DNA of 53,415 nt from an uncultured Collinsella sp. (GCA_900544755.1 UQWQ01000003.1:1-53415), one strand, 5' to 3'. Counted from the stretch's first letter, positions 16,721 through 25,380 are shown. Numbers and translations are program-made. The notes: a model not told the origin generated them from the letters alone.

Positions 16721-16753
16721 GGCGGCCATCCCATGCGGGTGGTCGCCTTTTTT
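16721..16753 (+). terminator. intrinsic terminator after hpf
   Basis: GGCGGCCATCC and GGGTGGTCGCC form a stem and six T follow. A separate perfect palindrome, CGTTAAC/GTTAACG, sits just before it. Confidence 0.85.
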
Positions 16754-16771
16754 ACGTAAGGAGTCGCTTTG

Positions 16772-17725
16772 ATGGACAAGGCCGCATCCGCCGGTCATTC
16801 GGACCGTTGCCGCATCGTCGTCGATACCTGCTGCGACTTTAGCCCCGAGGTCGCTGCGAACCTCGATGTCGATATCTTGGGCTTCCCCTTTATCATCGAT
16901 GGCGAGGAGCGCACGGACGATATCTGGTCGAGCATGAGCCCTAAGGAGTTCTACGACCGCATGCGCGCCGGTGCCCGCGTGTCCACCTCGGCTGTGTCGC
17001 TCGGTCGCTATATCGAGTTCTTTACCGAGTGCGCCAAAGAGGGCACGCCCACGGTCTACCTGTGCTTTACCTCGGCGCTGTCGTCGAGCTACAACTCCGC
17101 GTGCCAGGCGGCAGATGCCGTGCGCGTCGAGTATCCCGATTTTGAGCTGTATGTGGTCGACAACGCTCTGCCCTGTGCGACCGGCGAGCTCTTGGCGCTC
17201 GAGGCCGTGCGCCAGCGTTCGGCGGGGCTGACCGCCAAGCAGCTGGTCGATTGGGCAAACGAGGCAAAGACCTACGTCCACGGCTACTTTACGCTCGAGA
17301 GCTTCGATGCGCTGGCTGCCGGCGGCCGCATTCCGCCCGCGGCGGCACAGCTCACGGCAAAGCTCGACGTCAAACCCGAGCTGTCTTACGACCTGGCCGG
17401 CTCGCTGTCGCTGATCGGCGTCAACCGCGGTCGCAAGAAGGCACTCAAGTCCATCCTCAAGTCGTTCCGCGAGAACTATGTGCCCGATCGCACCATGCCC
17501 ATCGCCATTATGACTGCCGATGCCGAGAAGGATGGTGACTGGCTCGAGGCCGCCGTTCGCAAGGAGGAGGGCTGCGCCGACGTCACGATCATCCGCAGCT
17601 CCGTGGGCCCCACCATTGGCTCGCACGTGGGCCCCGGCATGGTGGCACTTGCGTTTTGGGGCAAGAACCGCGCCGAGAAAGCCTCGCTTTCCGACCGCAT
17701 CGCGCGCCGTGTGCGCGGTGAGTAG
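16772..17725 (+). CDS. DegV family fatty-acid-binding protein
   Basis: A 317-residue DegV protein. In Gram-positive bacteria these bind fatty acids and some (FakB) present them to the kinase FakA. Family features are RIVVDTCCDFSPEVAA at the start, ARVSTSAVSLGRYIEFF with the conserved Thr-Ser, and YLCFTSALSSSYNSACQAA. GPTIGSHVGPGMVALAFWG is near the end. The ATG is preferred over a TTG one codon earlier because its distance to AAGGAG is better. No FakA gene is nearby, so the partner is unknown. Confidence 0.88.
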   Translation: MDKAASAGHSDRCRIVVDTCCDFSPEVAANLDVDILGFPFIIDGEERTDDIWSSMSPKEFYDRMRAGARVSTSAVSLGRYIEFFTECAKEGTPTVYLCFTSALSSSYNSACQAADAVRVEYPDFELYVVDNALPCATGELLALEAVRQRSAGLTAKQLVDWANEAKTYVHGYFTLESFDALAAGGRIPPAAAQLTAKLDVKPELSYDLAGSLSLIGVNRGRKKALKSILKSFRENYVPDRTMPIAIMTADAEKDGDWLEAAVRKEEGCADVTIIRSSVGPTIGSHVGPGMVALAFWGKNRAEKASLSDRIARRVRGE

Positions 17726-17817
17726 ACAGGCGCTACGACCACAGGCGCCCCGCAGCTCAAGCTCCGGCGCTGAGTATTCAACCTGGTAACAACACCCAAC
17801 CCAAAAGGAAAGGTTTC

Positions 17818-18897
17818 ATGGCAAACAAGCTCTCTGTCGCATTTATCGGCACCGGAATCATGGGTGCCCCCATCGCCGGCCACATCCTGGATGCTGGCTA
17901 TCCTGTCACGGTCAACAACCGCACCAAGTCCAAGGCCGCCGCGCTTATCGAGCGCGGTGCCGCCTGGGCCGATATGCCGGCAGATGCCGTGGCTAACGCC
18001 GATGTCGTCTTTACCATGGTGGGCTATCCCTCCGAGGTTGAGGAGCTCTACCTGGCGGGCGACGGCCTGCTCGCGTGCACCAAGCCGGGCGCGGTCTTGA
18101 TCGACCTCACCACGAGCTCGCCCGAGCTCGCCCGTGACATTGCCGAGGCCGCCCAGGTTTCTGGTCGCATGGCGTTTGACTGCCCCGTCACCGGCGGCGA
18201 GTCTGGTGCTATCGCCGGCACGCTTACGGCTATCGTGGGCGCCACCGAGAACGACATCGCGCCGGTCCGCGACATCCTTGCCACCTTCGCGGCCAACATC
18301 TGCTGCTTCGACGGCGCCGGCAAGGGCCAGGCTGCCAAGCTCGCCAACCAGGTGTCGCTGGGCGCCTGCATGGTCGGCATGGCAGACGCCATGGCATTTG
18401 CCGAGCTGAGCGGCCTTGACCTGGAGAAGACCCGCCAGATGATTCTGGGCGGCACCGGCAAGTCCGGCGCCATGGAGAGCCTGGCCCCCAAGGCGCTCGA
18501 CGGCGACTACAAGCCCGGCTTTATGGTCGAGCATTTCATTAAGGACCTGCGCTTGGCGCTCGCCTATGCCGACGACCGCGAGCTTGCGCTGCCCGGCGCC
18601 GACGTGGCCTTTACGCTCTACGACATGCTCGACGCCATCGGTGGTGCCAAGCTGGGCACCCAGGCCATCACGGTCCTCTATAAGGAGGAGGCCGACGCCA
18701 TCGCCGCCGGTCTGGACTGGTCGAAGTATCGTCCCGAGGAACACGGTGCTCACGAGGAAGGCTGCGGTTGCGGCGAGCATGGTGACGACCACGAGTGCGG
18801 TTGCGGACACCACCACGGCGAGGACCACGAGTGCTGCGGCGGCCATGCCCATGACGACGGTCACGAGTGCTGCTGCGGCCACCATCACGGGGAGTAG
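17818..18897 (+). CDS. NAD(P)-dependent beta-hydroxyacid dehydrogenase with His/Cys-rich tail
   Basis: A 359-residue member of the 3-hydroxyisobutyrate dehydrogenase family. The Rossmann motif FIGTGIMGAPIAGHILDAGY opens the protein; DCPVTGGESGA is the substrate loop, and GKGQAAKLANQVSLG carries the catalytic lysine. The enzyme part ends near residue 305. The last 51 residues hold 14 His, 9 Cys and 13 acidic residues in repeats such as HECGCGHHHGEDHEC. This tail is unusual for the family and looks like a nickel, zinc or copper store. The substrate cannot be told. A short membrane protein follows 5 bases after the stop. Confidence 0.85.
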   Translation: MANKLSVAFIGTGIMGAPIAGHILDAGYPVTVNNRTKSKAAALIERGAAWADMPADAVANADVVFTMVGYPSEVEELYLAGDGLLACTKPGAVLIDLTTSSPELARDIAEAAQVSGRMAFDCPVTGGESGAIAGTLTAIVGATENDIAPVRDILATFAANICCFDGAGKGQAAKLANQVSLGACMVGMADAMAFAELSGLDLEKTRQMILGGTGKSGAMESLAPKALDGDYKPGFMVEHFIKDLRLALAYADDRELALPGADVAFTLYDMLDAIGGAKLGTQAITVLYKEEADAIAAGLDWSKYRPEEHGAHEEGCGCGEHGDDHECGCGHHHGEDHECCGGHAHDDGHECCCGHHHGE

Positions 18898-18902
18898 CGC
18901 CC

Positions 18903-19331
18903 ATGAGCTGGACGTTCGTGGTGCTTGCGCTGGTACTCTTTCTCTTTGCGATCTACATCGGCTTTCTGTGCGGCCAGTGGGCGTGCGAAAAGCGTGTCAT
19001 CACCAAGCGCGACTACTGGATTGCCAACTTTGCAGGAGCGGCGGCGGTCGTCCTACTGACCTGGGTGTTCTCGCTGTTCCCGCTGGTGCAGTTTGCGCCG
19101 ATCGGCTGGCTCGGCGGCTTTATCGCCGGCCTTAAGATGAGCTTTGGCGAGTCCGTCGGTCCATGGCGCAAGCACGACGAGGTTTTTAACGTCAACAAGG
19201 CTCATCGCGCCGCCGCCGACGCGGGCGACGCCGAGGAGCGCCGCCGTGCACGTCGCAATGGCGCGGCCGACCGGCAGCTCATCTCGGTCACCGATGACAG
19301 CAAGGGTGCTGGCAAGCACGCCAAGAAATAA
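18903..19331 (+). CDS. small membrane protein of unknown function
   Basis: A 142-residue protein with two or three predicted membrane helices in the first 80 residues (VVLALVLFLFAIYIGFLCG; FAGAAAVVLLTWVFSLFPLV; a shorter WLGGFIAGL). A charged cytoplasmic tail rich in Ala, Arg and Lys follows. It starts five bases after the dehydrogenase gene and is followed after 15 bases by the HEAT-like gene, so it belongs to that operon. Confidence 0.65.
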   Translation: MSWTFVVLALVLFLFAIYIGFLCGQWACEKRVITKRDYWIANFAGAAAVVLLTWVFSLFPLVQFAPIGWLGGFIAGLKMSFGESVGPWRKHDEVFNVNKAHRAAADAGDAEERRRARRNGAADRQLISVTDDSKGAGKHAKK

Positions 19332-19346
19332 AAAGAAGAGGTAACT

Positions 19347-20045
19347 ATGGCAGAAAACAAAGACGAACAGCTCACCGACGAGGAGCTGGCACAGCTCCAG
19401 CTGGCAGAGGAGAACGAGAACGCCGTCGACCGTCTGGTCCAGGAGCTCGGCTGCCCCACGCGCCGCATCCGCCAGTTTGCCGCCCGCGTGCTGCACCTGC
19501 TTGCCGAGCGCGATCCGCAGCGCGTCGTGCCCTGCGTGCCCGCGTTGATCGAGGCGCTCGACCGCCCCGAGGCGCAGACCCGCTGGGAGGCCCTCGATGC
19601 CCTGACGGCGCTCGCCACCACCTGCCCCGAGCAGCTGGGCGATGCCTTTGAGGGCGCCGAGACCGCACTGTTCGACGAGATCTCCTCCACGCTGCGCTAT
19701 GCCGCCTTCCGCCTGCTGTGCGTGTGGGGTGCCACGAGCGTCGAGCGTTCGCGCGAGGCTTGGCCCATCCTGGACGAGGCCATCCAGTGCTACCACGGCG
19801 ACCTTGAGTATCGCGACATGCTCGGTTGCCTGTACGAGTTTTGCCAGGGCGAGATCGACGCCGAGGTTGCCGAGAAGCTTGCGCTGCGCCTTAAGTTCGA
19901 TGCCGAGAACGGTAAGGGCAGCTATCTTAAGGCCCGTTCGAGCGAGATTTGCGAAATGCTTGTTAAACGTTTTGGCCTGGATCTCTCCAAAAAGAAGAAG
20001 CGTGCTAGCGTAAAAAAATCTGACGACGCCGAAGACGAGGAGTAA
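19347..20045 (+). CDS. HEAT-repeat-like protein
   Basis: A 232-residue all-helical protein. RQFAARVLHLLAERDPQRVVPCVPALIEALDRPEAQTRWEALDALTALATTCPEQL shows the paired-helix spacing of HEAT repeats. The C terminus is basic then acidic (SKKKKR, DDAEDEE). HEAT repeats usually bind protein partners; none can be named here. AAGAGG lies ahead of the ATG. It is followed after six bases by isocitrate dehydrogenase. Confidence 0.65.
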   Translation: MAENKDEQLTDEELAQLQLAEENENAVDRLVQELGCPTRRIRQFAARVLHLLAERDPQRVVPCVPALIEALDRPEAQTRWEALDALTALATTCPEQLGDAFEGAETALFDEISSTLRYAAFRLLCVWGATSVERSREAWPILDEAIQCYHGDLEYRDMLGCLYEFCQGEIDAEVAEKLALRLKFDAENGKGSYLKARSSEICEMLVKRFGLDLSKKKKRASVKKSDDAEDEE

Positions 20046-20051
20046 CAGATT

Positions 20052-21137
20052 ATGGCGCACGATGTAGTCCTGATTCCCGGTGACGGTATCGGTCCCGAGA
20101 TTACGCAGGCCATGCGCCGCGTGGTCGAGGCCACCGGTGTCCAGATCAACTGGAACGTCCAGGAGGCCGGTGCCGGCGTCATGGACGAGTTTGGCACGCC
20201 GCTGCCCCAACATGTGCTCGATGCGGTCGCCGAGACCAAGGTTGCCATCAAGGGCCCCATCACCACGCCGGTCGGCACGGGCTTCCGCAGCGTTAACGTC
20301 GCCCTGCGCAAGCACTTCGACCTGTACGCCTGCGTGCGCCCCTGCCTGTCGCAGCCGGGCGACGGCTCGCGCTTCCGCGACGTCGACCTGGTCATCGTGC
20401 GCGAGAACACCGAGGACCTCTACGCCGGCATCGAGTTCGATGAGGGCGCTGCCGAGGTCGAGGAGCTCTCGCAGCTTGTCGAGCGTTCGGGCCAAAAGAC
20501 CTTCGCCGCCGATTCCGCGATCTCGATCAAGCCGATCTCCATCGCCAAGAGCCGCCGCATTGTGGAGTATGCCTTTGAGTATGCCCGCCGCTGCGGCCGC
20601 AAAAAGGTGACGGCCGTGCATAAGGCCAACATCATGAAGGCGACCGACGGCTTGTTCCTGCGCGTAGCGCGCGAGGTGGCCTCCAACTATCCCGATATCG
20701 AGTTCAACGACAAGATCGTCGACGCCACCTGCATGGGCCTGGTCCAGAACCCCAACGACTTCGATGTCTTGGTGCTGCCCAACCTGTACGGCGACATCGT
20801 GAGCGACCTGTGCGCCGGCCTGGTTGGTGGCCTGGGTATGGCTCCGGGTTCCAACATCGGTGCCGATTGCGCCATCTTTGAGGCAACGCACGGCTCCGCG
20901 CCCGATATCGCCGGTCAGGATATCGCCAACCCCACGGCCGAGATCCTCTCTGCTGCGATGATGCTCGATCACCTGGGCGAGAACGATGCTGCCAATCGCA
21001 TTCGTGCCGCCGTCTCCGCCACGCTCGACGAGGGCGAGCAGGTTACCGGTGACGTGCGTCGTGCCCAGACCGGCTCCGTTGAGGGCGCTGTGGGCACGCA
21101 GGCCTTTGCCGATGCCGTTATCGCGCACCTGGCCTAA
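20052..21137 (+). CDS. isocitrate/isopropylmalate dehydrogenase family, likely NAD-dependent isocitrate dehydrogenase
   Basis: A 361-residue beta-decarboxylating dehydrogenase. VVLIPGDGIGPEI is the N-terminal motif. IVRENTEDLYAGIE and VHKANIMKATDG carry the substrate and catalytic Tyr/Lys. NLYGDIVSDLCAGLVGGLG is the family signature with the metal-binding Asp residues. FEATHGSAPDIAGQ is near the cofactor site. The ENTEDLYAG form and the length fit NAD-isocitrate dehydrogenase better than LeuB. No leucine biosynthesis genes are nearby. A terminator follows. Confidence 0.88.
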   Translation: MAHDVVLIPGDGIGPEITQAMRRVVEATGVQINWNVQEAGAGVMDEFGTPLPQHVLDAVAETKVAIKGPITTPVGTGFRSVNVALRKHFDLYACVRPCLSQPGDGSRFRDVDLVIVRENTEDLYAGIEFDEGAAEVEELSQLVERSGQKTFAADSAISIKPISIAKSRRIVEYAFEYARRCGRKKVTAVHKANIMKATDGLFLRVAREVASNYPDIEFNDKIVDATCMGLVQNPNDFDVLVLPNLYGDIVSDLCAGLVGGLGMAPGSNIGADCAIFEATHGSAPDIAGQDIANPTAEILSAAMMLDHLGENDAANRIRAAVSATLDEGEQVTGDVRRAQTGSVEGAVGTQAFADAVIAHLA

Positions 21138-21196
21138 GGTATGCACGCTGCAAACGCCTAAATAGTACTTAAGTGTTTGCGTATAACCTAAGAATC

Positions 21197-21225
21197 AATA
21201 CGCCCGGCGCCTCGTCGGGCGTATT
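21197..21225 (+). terminator. intrinsic terminator after isocitrate dehydrogenase
   Basis: AATACGCCCG pairs with CGGGCGTATT, followed by CTATT. It lies about 60 bases downstream of the stop. Confidence 0.75.
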
Positions 21226-21263
21226 CTATTGGGGACTATGTTTCCTAACAAGGAGTAATTGAT

Positions 21264-22346
21264 ATGGGTCTGATTCAAAAGAAGGACGAGAAGGACGAGA
21301 TCGACGGCATCCAGATCATCGAGCGCGGCGAAGGCCCCGACGGTGATGAGGACGAGAAGATCGACCTGGTCGCCGGCACGTCTGCCGAGCACATTGCTGC
21401 CGGCACGACGGCCGAGGAGGAGGATGCTCGCCTGGAGGCAAAGATCGCCGCGGACGCCGCCGACGAGAACCTCATGCCCGAGGAGCAGGATGAGGGCGAC
21501 TCCGATGCGGACGACCATGCATCCAAGCACAAGAAGACGATGATCGCCGCCTTCGTGGTTGCAGTCGTGATCGCTGCGGTGGTCGGCTTCTTTATTGGCA
21601 ATGGCGGCTTTGGCGGCAAGGGTGTCGGCTCGTCGACCCTGACCGAGGACCAGCTCGATTCGACCGTGGCAAGCTATAGCTACAATGGCAAGAAGAGCGA
21701 TATCACCGCGCGCGAGGCTATCGAGAGCCAGTACAGCCTCGACACCGTCAAGGATAGCGATGGCAACTACACCGCTCCTTCTGCTGACGTCATCCTGTCC
21801 TACGTGCGCAACCAGATTCTGCTGGACGCTGCCGAGGACGAGGGCGTTACCGTTTCTTCCAAGGAAATGAAGCAGTACGCCGAGGATTCCATCGGCACCT
21901 CCGACTACAAGACCATGGCCACGCAGTACGGCGTGTCCAAGGACCAGGCCAAGCAGATCGTCCGTCAGTCCGCGACGCTGCAGAAGCTCTACAAGAAGAA
22001 GGTGGGCGATAGCTCCGCAAGCATGCCGACCGCCCCGACCGAGCCTGCTGACGGCAACGAGGAGACCGCGAGCAAGGACTACGCCGACTACATCATCAAC
22101 CTTGCCGGCGATGAGTGGGATAGCGAGAAGGGCACCTGGAAGGACGCCGATGGCACCTACGCCAAGGCATTCGCCGACGATGCCTTTACGGCCGATAGCG
22201 CGACCTATAAGCAGGCAATGACCGCCTATTACACCGCTTACCAGCAGTATTCTTCGCAGGCTTCGAGCGCCAGCTCCAAGTGGACCGAGTACGCCAACAG
22301 CCTGTACGCCAAGGCCAACATCAGCATTTACGGCCTGTTTGCGTAA
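21264..22346 (+). CDS. membrane-anchored SurA/PrsA-like protein
   Basis: A 360-residue protein. The first ~90 residues are acidic (EDARLEAKIAADAADENLMPEEQDEG) and cytoplasmic. One transmembrane helix (AAFVVAVVIAAVVGFFIG) follows, then an extracellular helical domain: VILSYVRNQILLDAAEDEGV and SSKEMKQYAEDSIGTSDYKT resemble the N-terminal chaperone fold of SurA/PrsA proteins. No peptidyl-prolyl isomerase domain is seen. The end is Tyr/Ser/Ala-rich. A role in folding exported proteins is likely by family but not shown. Confidence 0.65.
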   Translation: MGLIQKKDEKDEIDGIQIIERGEGPDGDEDEKIDLVAGTSAEHIAAGTTAEEEDARLEAKIAADAADENLMPEEQDEGDSDADDHASKHKKTMIAAFVVAVVIAAVVGFFIGNGGFGGKGVGSSTLTEDQLDSTVASYSYNGKKSDITAREAIESQYSLDTVKDSDGNYTAPSADVILSYVRNQILLDAAEDEGVTVSSKEMKQYAEDSIGTSDYKTMATQYGVSKDQAKQIVRQSATLQKLYKKKVGDSSASMPTAPTEPADGNEETASKDYADYIINLAGDEWDSEKGTWKDADGTYAKAFADDAFTADSATYKQAMTAYYTAYQQYSSQASSASSKWTEYANSLYAKANISIYGLFA

Positions 22347-22386
22347 GATCTGCCTGAGCTTACCGATCGCGTAGCCGAACTATCTG

Positions 22387-22427
22387 AATAAGCCCGCTAG
22401 AACGATATCCGTTCTAGCGGGCTTATT
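22387..22427. terminator. bidirectional terminator
   Basis: AATAAGCCCGCTAGAACG has its complement right after, giving an almost perfect 18-bp stem with A and T runs on the two sides. It lies between convergent genes. Confidence 0.85.
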
Positions 22428-22460
22428 ACGTCGGAGGTACCGGTAGTTAAATAATCTCAA

Positions 22461-22697
22461 TTAATCTTTAAGTCCAAAGAGGTTATCGGCTTCATCGTCA
22501 GGCATATATTCCAGTACATCGCCCGGTTGGCAGTCGAGTGCCCGGCATATCGCGTCAAGAGTTGAAAAGCGCACGGCAGAAACCTTGCCCGTCTTGATGC
22601 GCGACATATTGACCTGGGAGATGCCCACGCGTTCCGCAAGCTCTTTGGATGAGATCTTGCGTTCGGCGAGCATGCGGTCGAGCCGCAGAATAATCAT
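22461..22697 (-). CDS. XRE-family helix-turn-helix regulator (Cro/CI, YozG-like)
   Basis: A 78-residue regulator. LAERVGISQVNMSRIKTGKV is the helix-turn-helix, followed by RFSTLDAICRALDCQPGDVLEY, the usual end of short Cro/CI proteins of the YozG/YdzE type. AGGGGGA lies ahead of the ATG. It follows the DUF2975 gene by 9 bases; XRE-DUF2975 pairs are frequent in Firmicutes and Actinobacteria, and the regulator may control the pair. Confidence 0.88.
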   Translation of the reverse strand: MIILRLDRMLAERKISSKELAERVGISQVNMSRIKTGKVSAVRFSTLDAICRALDCQPGDVLEYMPDDEADNLFGLKD

Positions 22698-22706
22698 GGA
22701 TTCCCC

Positions 22707-23345
22707 CTAGAGCAACTCGTCATCTTGTATTTGCAGGATACACCCGTACTGGAAGACGCTGGCAATCAGGCTAATAATCAGGCCTGCAAAGACCATAGAG
22801 AGGTCGAGGTGCTGGCCGCCAAGCGCATCCGTAAAGTTGCCGCCAAATCCTGAGAGTATCAGCCCCGTGACTATGGCACCAAGAAGCTTCACAGCAACGC
22901 CGCCAATAAGGAACAAATGTCCTACTTGACGTAGTATGCGGATGCATTCGAGGTCAAAGGGCCTGCCCGCCTTTTCAATGGCGGAGAAAAACCTGTATGC
23001 GCTTAGCACAATGGCAAGCGCAAGGCATGTCATCATGGCGCTCCCTATGGCAGTATGACCGTCGTGCGCGACAAGCATAAGAGGGGTCTGTTCATTGGCG
23101 CCGACGAGAGCGAGAGATGGCCCTTCGCCGGCATTAAGCTCTACGGATTGGAGGCAGAACCCTTGGGAGAGGCTAGGCAATATGAGTAGAAGCTCGATTG
23201 CAATGACTGCGAGAAGTCCCAGAGCGAGCGCTACGGCGGTGCAGATTGTGGCCCATTTGCAGATGTGAGCGAGCTTCCTCAGATCGGCTATTGCCTGTTC
23301 GCGGTTGATGGATTCATTCGATTTGGATACGTTCCAGCGGATCAT
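22707..23345 (-). CDS. DUF2975 membrane protein
   Basis: A 212-residue protein with four predicted membrane helices, among them WATICTAVALALGLLAVIAIEL, MTCLALAIVLSAYRFF, LFLIGGVAVKLLGAIVTGLIL and LSMVFAGLIISLIASVF. Helix arrangement and pairing with a short XRE regulator identify DUF2975. Function is unknown. The ATG with GGAGG upstream is preferred to a TTG five codons earlier. Confidence 0.82.
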   Translation of the reverse strand: MIRWNVSKSNESINREQAIADLRKLAHICKWATICTAVALALGLLAVIAIELLLILPSLSQGFCLQSVELNAGEGPSLALVGANEQTPLMLVAHDGHTAIGSAMMTCLALAIVLSAYRFFSAIEKAGRPFDLECIRILRQVGHLFLIGGVAVKLLGAIVTGLILSGFGGNFTDALGGQHLDLSMVFAGLIISLIASVFQYGCILQIQDDELL

Positions 23346-24046
23346 AGCTCCTCCAACCAATGTCTAGGATGATATTTAAATCTTATAACATACTTAATGA
23401 TAAACGATAAACAATTACAGATTAGAGTAAGTTATGTTTGTAAGACGAATAGCGAGAGCTTATGGCATATTTAGGGAGTGAGAGTTTGGCACGTGGGGGA
23501 TGGACGAGTATCGAAATTTCCCGCAACCGCGCAAGTGCTTCATCGGGTCTCCCTAATTCATATGGAAAAGGAGCTGCAAACGATTGGAAATAACCGCTGA
23601 GCGGTCGAAAACTACCGTTCACCGATAATTTCTAAACTGGTTCTAACTGGTATTAAGTCAAAAAGACCAATTCACAAATCTTCACAATGACCTGCATTTT
23701 TTCTACATGCCTTTTTTGGCCACCCTGCGTTGTTTAGACACAGAAAAGGTTCCGATCTTTCGTCAAAGTATTTCGAAACGGTTTCAAAACCGCAGGTAGA
23801 AGTGTTAACGAGCGGTAAACGGTCGATTTATCGCCGTGAGCGGTGCAAAAACGTTTTACTGCGTGAATCAGCGAAAGCGACCTCTTCTGTGATGATATAG
23901 TGACAACAACACGTCACGTGGTTACTACCAGTTGAGAGACCACTGGTCTTCAAAGAACGCTTTCCAAGAAGCTTTAAGGGCGTCCGCCCGCTGGCTTCCG
24001 AAAACATCGGACTCAGATCGTACACACCTTCGGAAGGGAAATTTGA
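23346..24046 (+). promoter_or_regulatory. 700-bp regulatory region before the mannose-family PTS
   Basis: No convincing gene is seen. It has ACCGCTGAGCGGT and several TGAnCGGT half-sites, a cre-like CGAAACGGTTTCAA near 23.78 kb, AAAACGTTTT near 23.85 kb, and the GntR-type operator cluster at 23.92 kb. AAAACCGCAGGTAGAAGT at 23786-23803 also occurs, inverted, in the repeat at 48.46 kb. TGCCTTTTTTGGCCAC near 23.71 kb matches the end of the 14-kb inverted-repeat element. A 66-codon frame on the minus strand near 23.4-23.6 kb shows no features and is not called. Confidence 0.55.
23918..23947. promoter_or_regulatory. operator cluster, probably for the GntR regulator
   Basis: TGGTTACTACCAG is an approximate palindrome that also occurs before agaS at 28.21 kb. 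It is followed at once by ACCAGT-N9-ACTGGT. This fits GntR/HutC-family sites, and the GntR gene sits between the two operator copies. Confidence 0.6.
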
Positions 24047-24490
24047 ATGGTTGGCTTTATTCTTACCGGTCATGGACAGTTCGCACCCGGCCTCGCAAGC
24101 GCTATCGCTATGGTCGCCGGTGATCAGCCCGCTTTTACCGTCGTTCCTTTCGAGGGCGACCAGGCTGCTTCCTACGGTGAGGATCTCCGCGCCGCTATCA
24201 CCGCCATGCGCGAGGAGTGCGATGGCGTGCTCGTCTTTACCGACCTGCTTGGTGGTACCCCGTTCAACCAGGCAATGATGATTGCCCAGGATGTCGACAA
24301 CGTCGAGATTCTGACTGGCACGAACCTTCCCATGGTTATTGAGCTTCTGTTCCTCCGCGGCAACGCTACGCTCGCCGAGCTTGGCGAGCAGGCCGTGACC
24401 GTTGGCCAGACGGGCATCACCGCCCAGACGGTTGCCTCCGTCGCTGGTGCCGAGGAAGAGGATATCTTCGGTGACGAGGACGGCATCTAA
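24047..24490 (+). CDS. PTS mannose/fructose/GalNAc-family IIA
   Basis: A 147-residue IIA domain protein. FILTGHGQFAPGLASA places the phosphorylated histidine at residue 9. LVFTDLLGGTPFNQAM is the conserved core. It accepts phosphate from HPr and passes it to IIB, encoded two genes later. GAAGGG lies ahead of the ATG. It is the first gene of IIA-YajC-IIB-IIC-IID. Its specificity, N-acetylgalactosamine or a similar amino sugar, comes from the neighbouring nagA and agaS. Confidence 0.93.
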   Translation: MVGFILTGHGQFAPGLASAIAMVAGDQPAFTVVPFEGDQAASYGEDLRAAITAMREECDGVLVFTDLLGGTPFNQAMMIAQDVDNVEILTGTNLPMVIELLFLRGNATLAELGEQAVTVGQTGITAQTVASVAGAEEEDIFGDEDGI

Positions 24491-24771
24491 TGGCCGATTT
24501 CGGAGCCAGCGTCCTGAGCTCCTCGGTCGCTCTTTTAGGCCTGCTTGTCGTCATGGGCTTGATTTACACCATCTGGTCGCAAATCAACATGAAGAAGAAG
24601 CAGAAGTACTTCAAGGAGCTGCACACCGAGCTCAAGCCGGGTCAGGAGGTTCTTTTCGCCGGCGGTATCTACGGAACCGTCAAGGGCATCGAAGGCGAAA
24701 AGATCCAGATCAAAGTCCGATCCGGTGCCGTCGTAGATGTTTCGCGTTACGCGATTCAGGAGATCAAGTAA
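24490..24771 (+). CDS. YajC-like protein in a PTS operon
   Basis: A 93-residue protein with one membrane helix (SVALLGLLVVMGLIYTIW), then MKKKQKYFKELHTELKPGQEVLFAGGIYGTV, which matches the YajC signature of a membrane helix plus GxxVxTxGGIxG. YajC accompanies SecDF in protein export. Here it overlaps the IIA stop codon by one base, so it is translated with the PTS. Similar placement inside PTS operons is known from other Gram-positive bacteria; its use there is unclear. Confidence 0.85.
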   Translation: MADFGASVLSSSVALLGLLVVMGLIYTIWSQINMKKKQKYFKELHTELKPGQEVLFAGGIYGTVKGIEGEKIQIKVRSGAVVDVSRYAIQEIK

Positions 24772-24807
24772 CTGTCGTCAGCAAATAACGAAAGGAAGCT
24801 GATCAAC

Positions 24808-25290
24808 ATGGCAGAACCCAACATTCTTCTTACCCGCATCGATAACCGACTGGTCCATGGTCAGGTTGCCACCCAGTGGAACTCCACCCTGGGCTCCAAC
24901 CTTATCCTCGTCGCCAACGACGATGTGTCGACCAACACCATGCGTCAGAACCTCATGAAGATGGCCGCTCCCGCCGGCGTCGCTACGCGTTTCTTCTCCC
25001 TGCAGAAGACCATCGACGTCATTGGCAAGGCGAGCCCGCGCCAGAAGATCTTCATCGTGGCCGAAACACCGGAAGACGTGCTTACGCTCGTCAAGGGCGG
25101 TGTGCCTATAAAGAAGGTAAACATCGGCAACATGCACATGTCGGAAGGAAAGCGCCAAGTCGCCACCTCCGTCGCAGTTAACGACGAGGATGTCGCTGCG
25201 TTTAAAGAGCTGCAGGAATTGGGGGTGGAGTTGGAGATCAGGCGCGTTCCGAGCACGCCTGTTGAGGACACGAGCAAGCTCTTCTCGTAA
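24808..25290 (+). CDS. PTS mannose-family IIB
   Basis: A 160-residue IIB. ILLTRIDNRLVHGQVATQW carries the phosphorylation site His17. LVKGGVPIKKVNIGNMH is a second conserved segment. It transfers phosphate from IIA to the sugar carried by IIC/IID. A homologue of identical length but without His17 lies 11 kb downstream. Confidence 0.94.
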   Translation: MAEPNILLTRIDNRLVHGQVATQWNSTLGSNLILVANDDVSTNTMRQNLMKMAAPAGVATRFFSLQKTIDVIGKASPRQKIFIVAETPEDVLTLVKGGVPIKKVNIGNMHMSEGKRQVATSVAVNDEDVAAFKELQELGVELEIRRVPSTPVEDTSKLFS

Positions 25291-25380
25291 TCCTCATGAT
25301 CCACGTTGTCAGGAGTGAAACTCTGACATTCTGTACGTGTTATCCAAAGTGCGTACATACATTTTGAAAGGAGGAGCAAG

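Noticed and set aside
19053..21146. Long open frame on the minus strand (~700 codons)
   Set aside because: Runs antisense through the small membrane protein, HEAT-like and isocitrate dehydrogenase genes; no ribosome binding site and no protein pattern.
23422..23622. 66-codon gene on the minus strand
   Set aside because: No good ribosome binding site and no recognisable protein feature; it lies in a promoter-rich gap.
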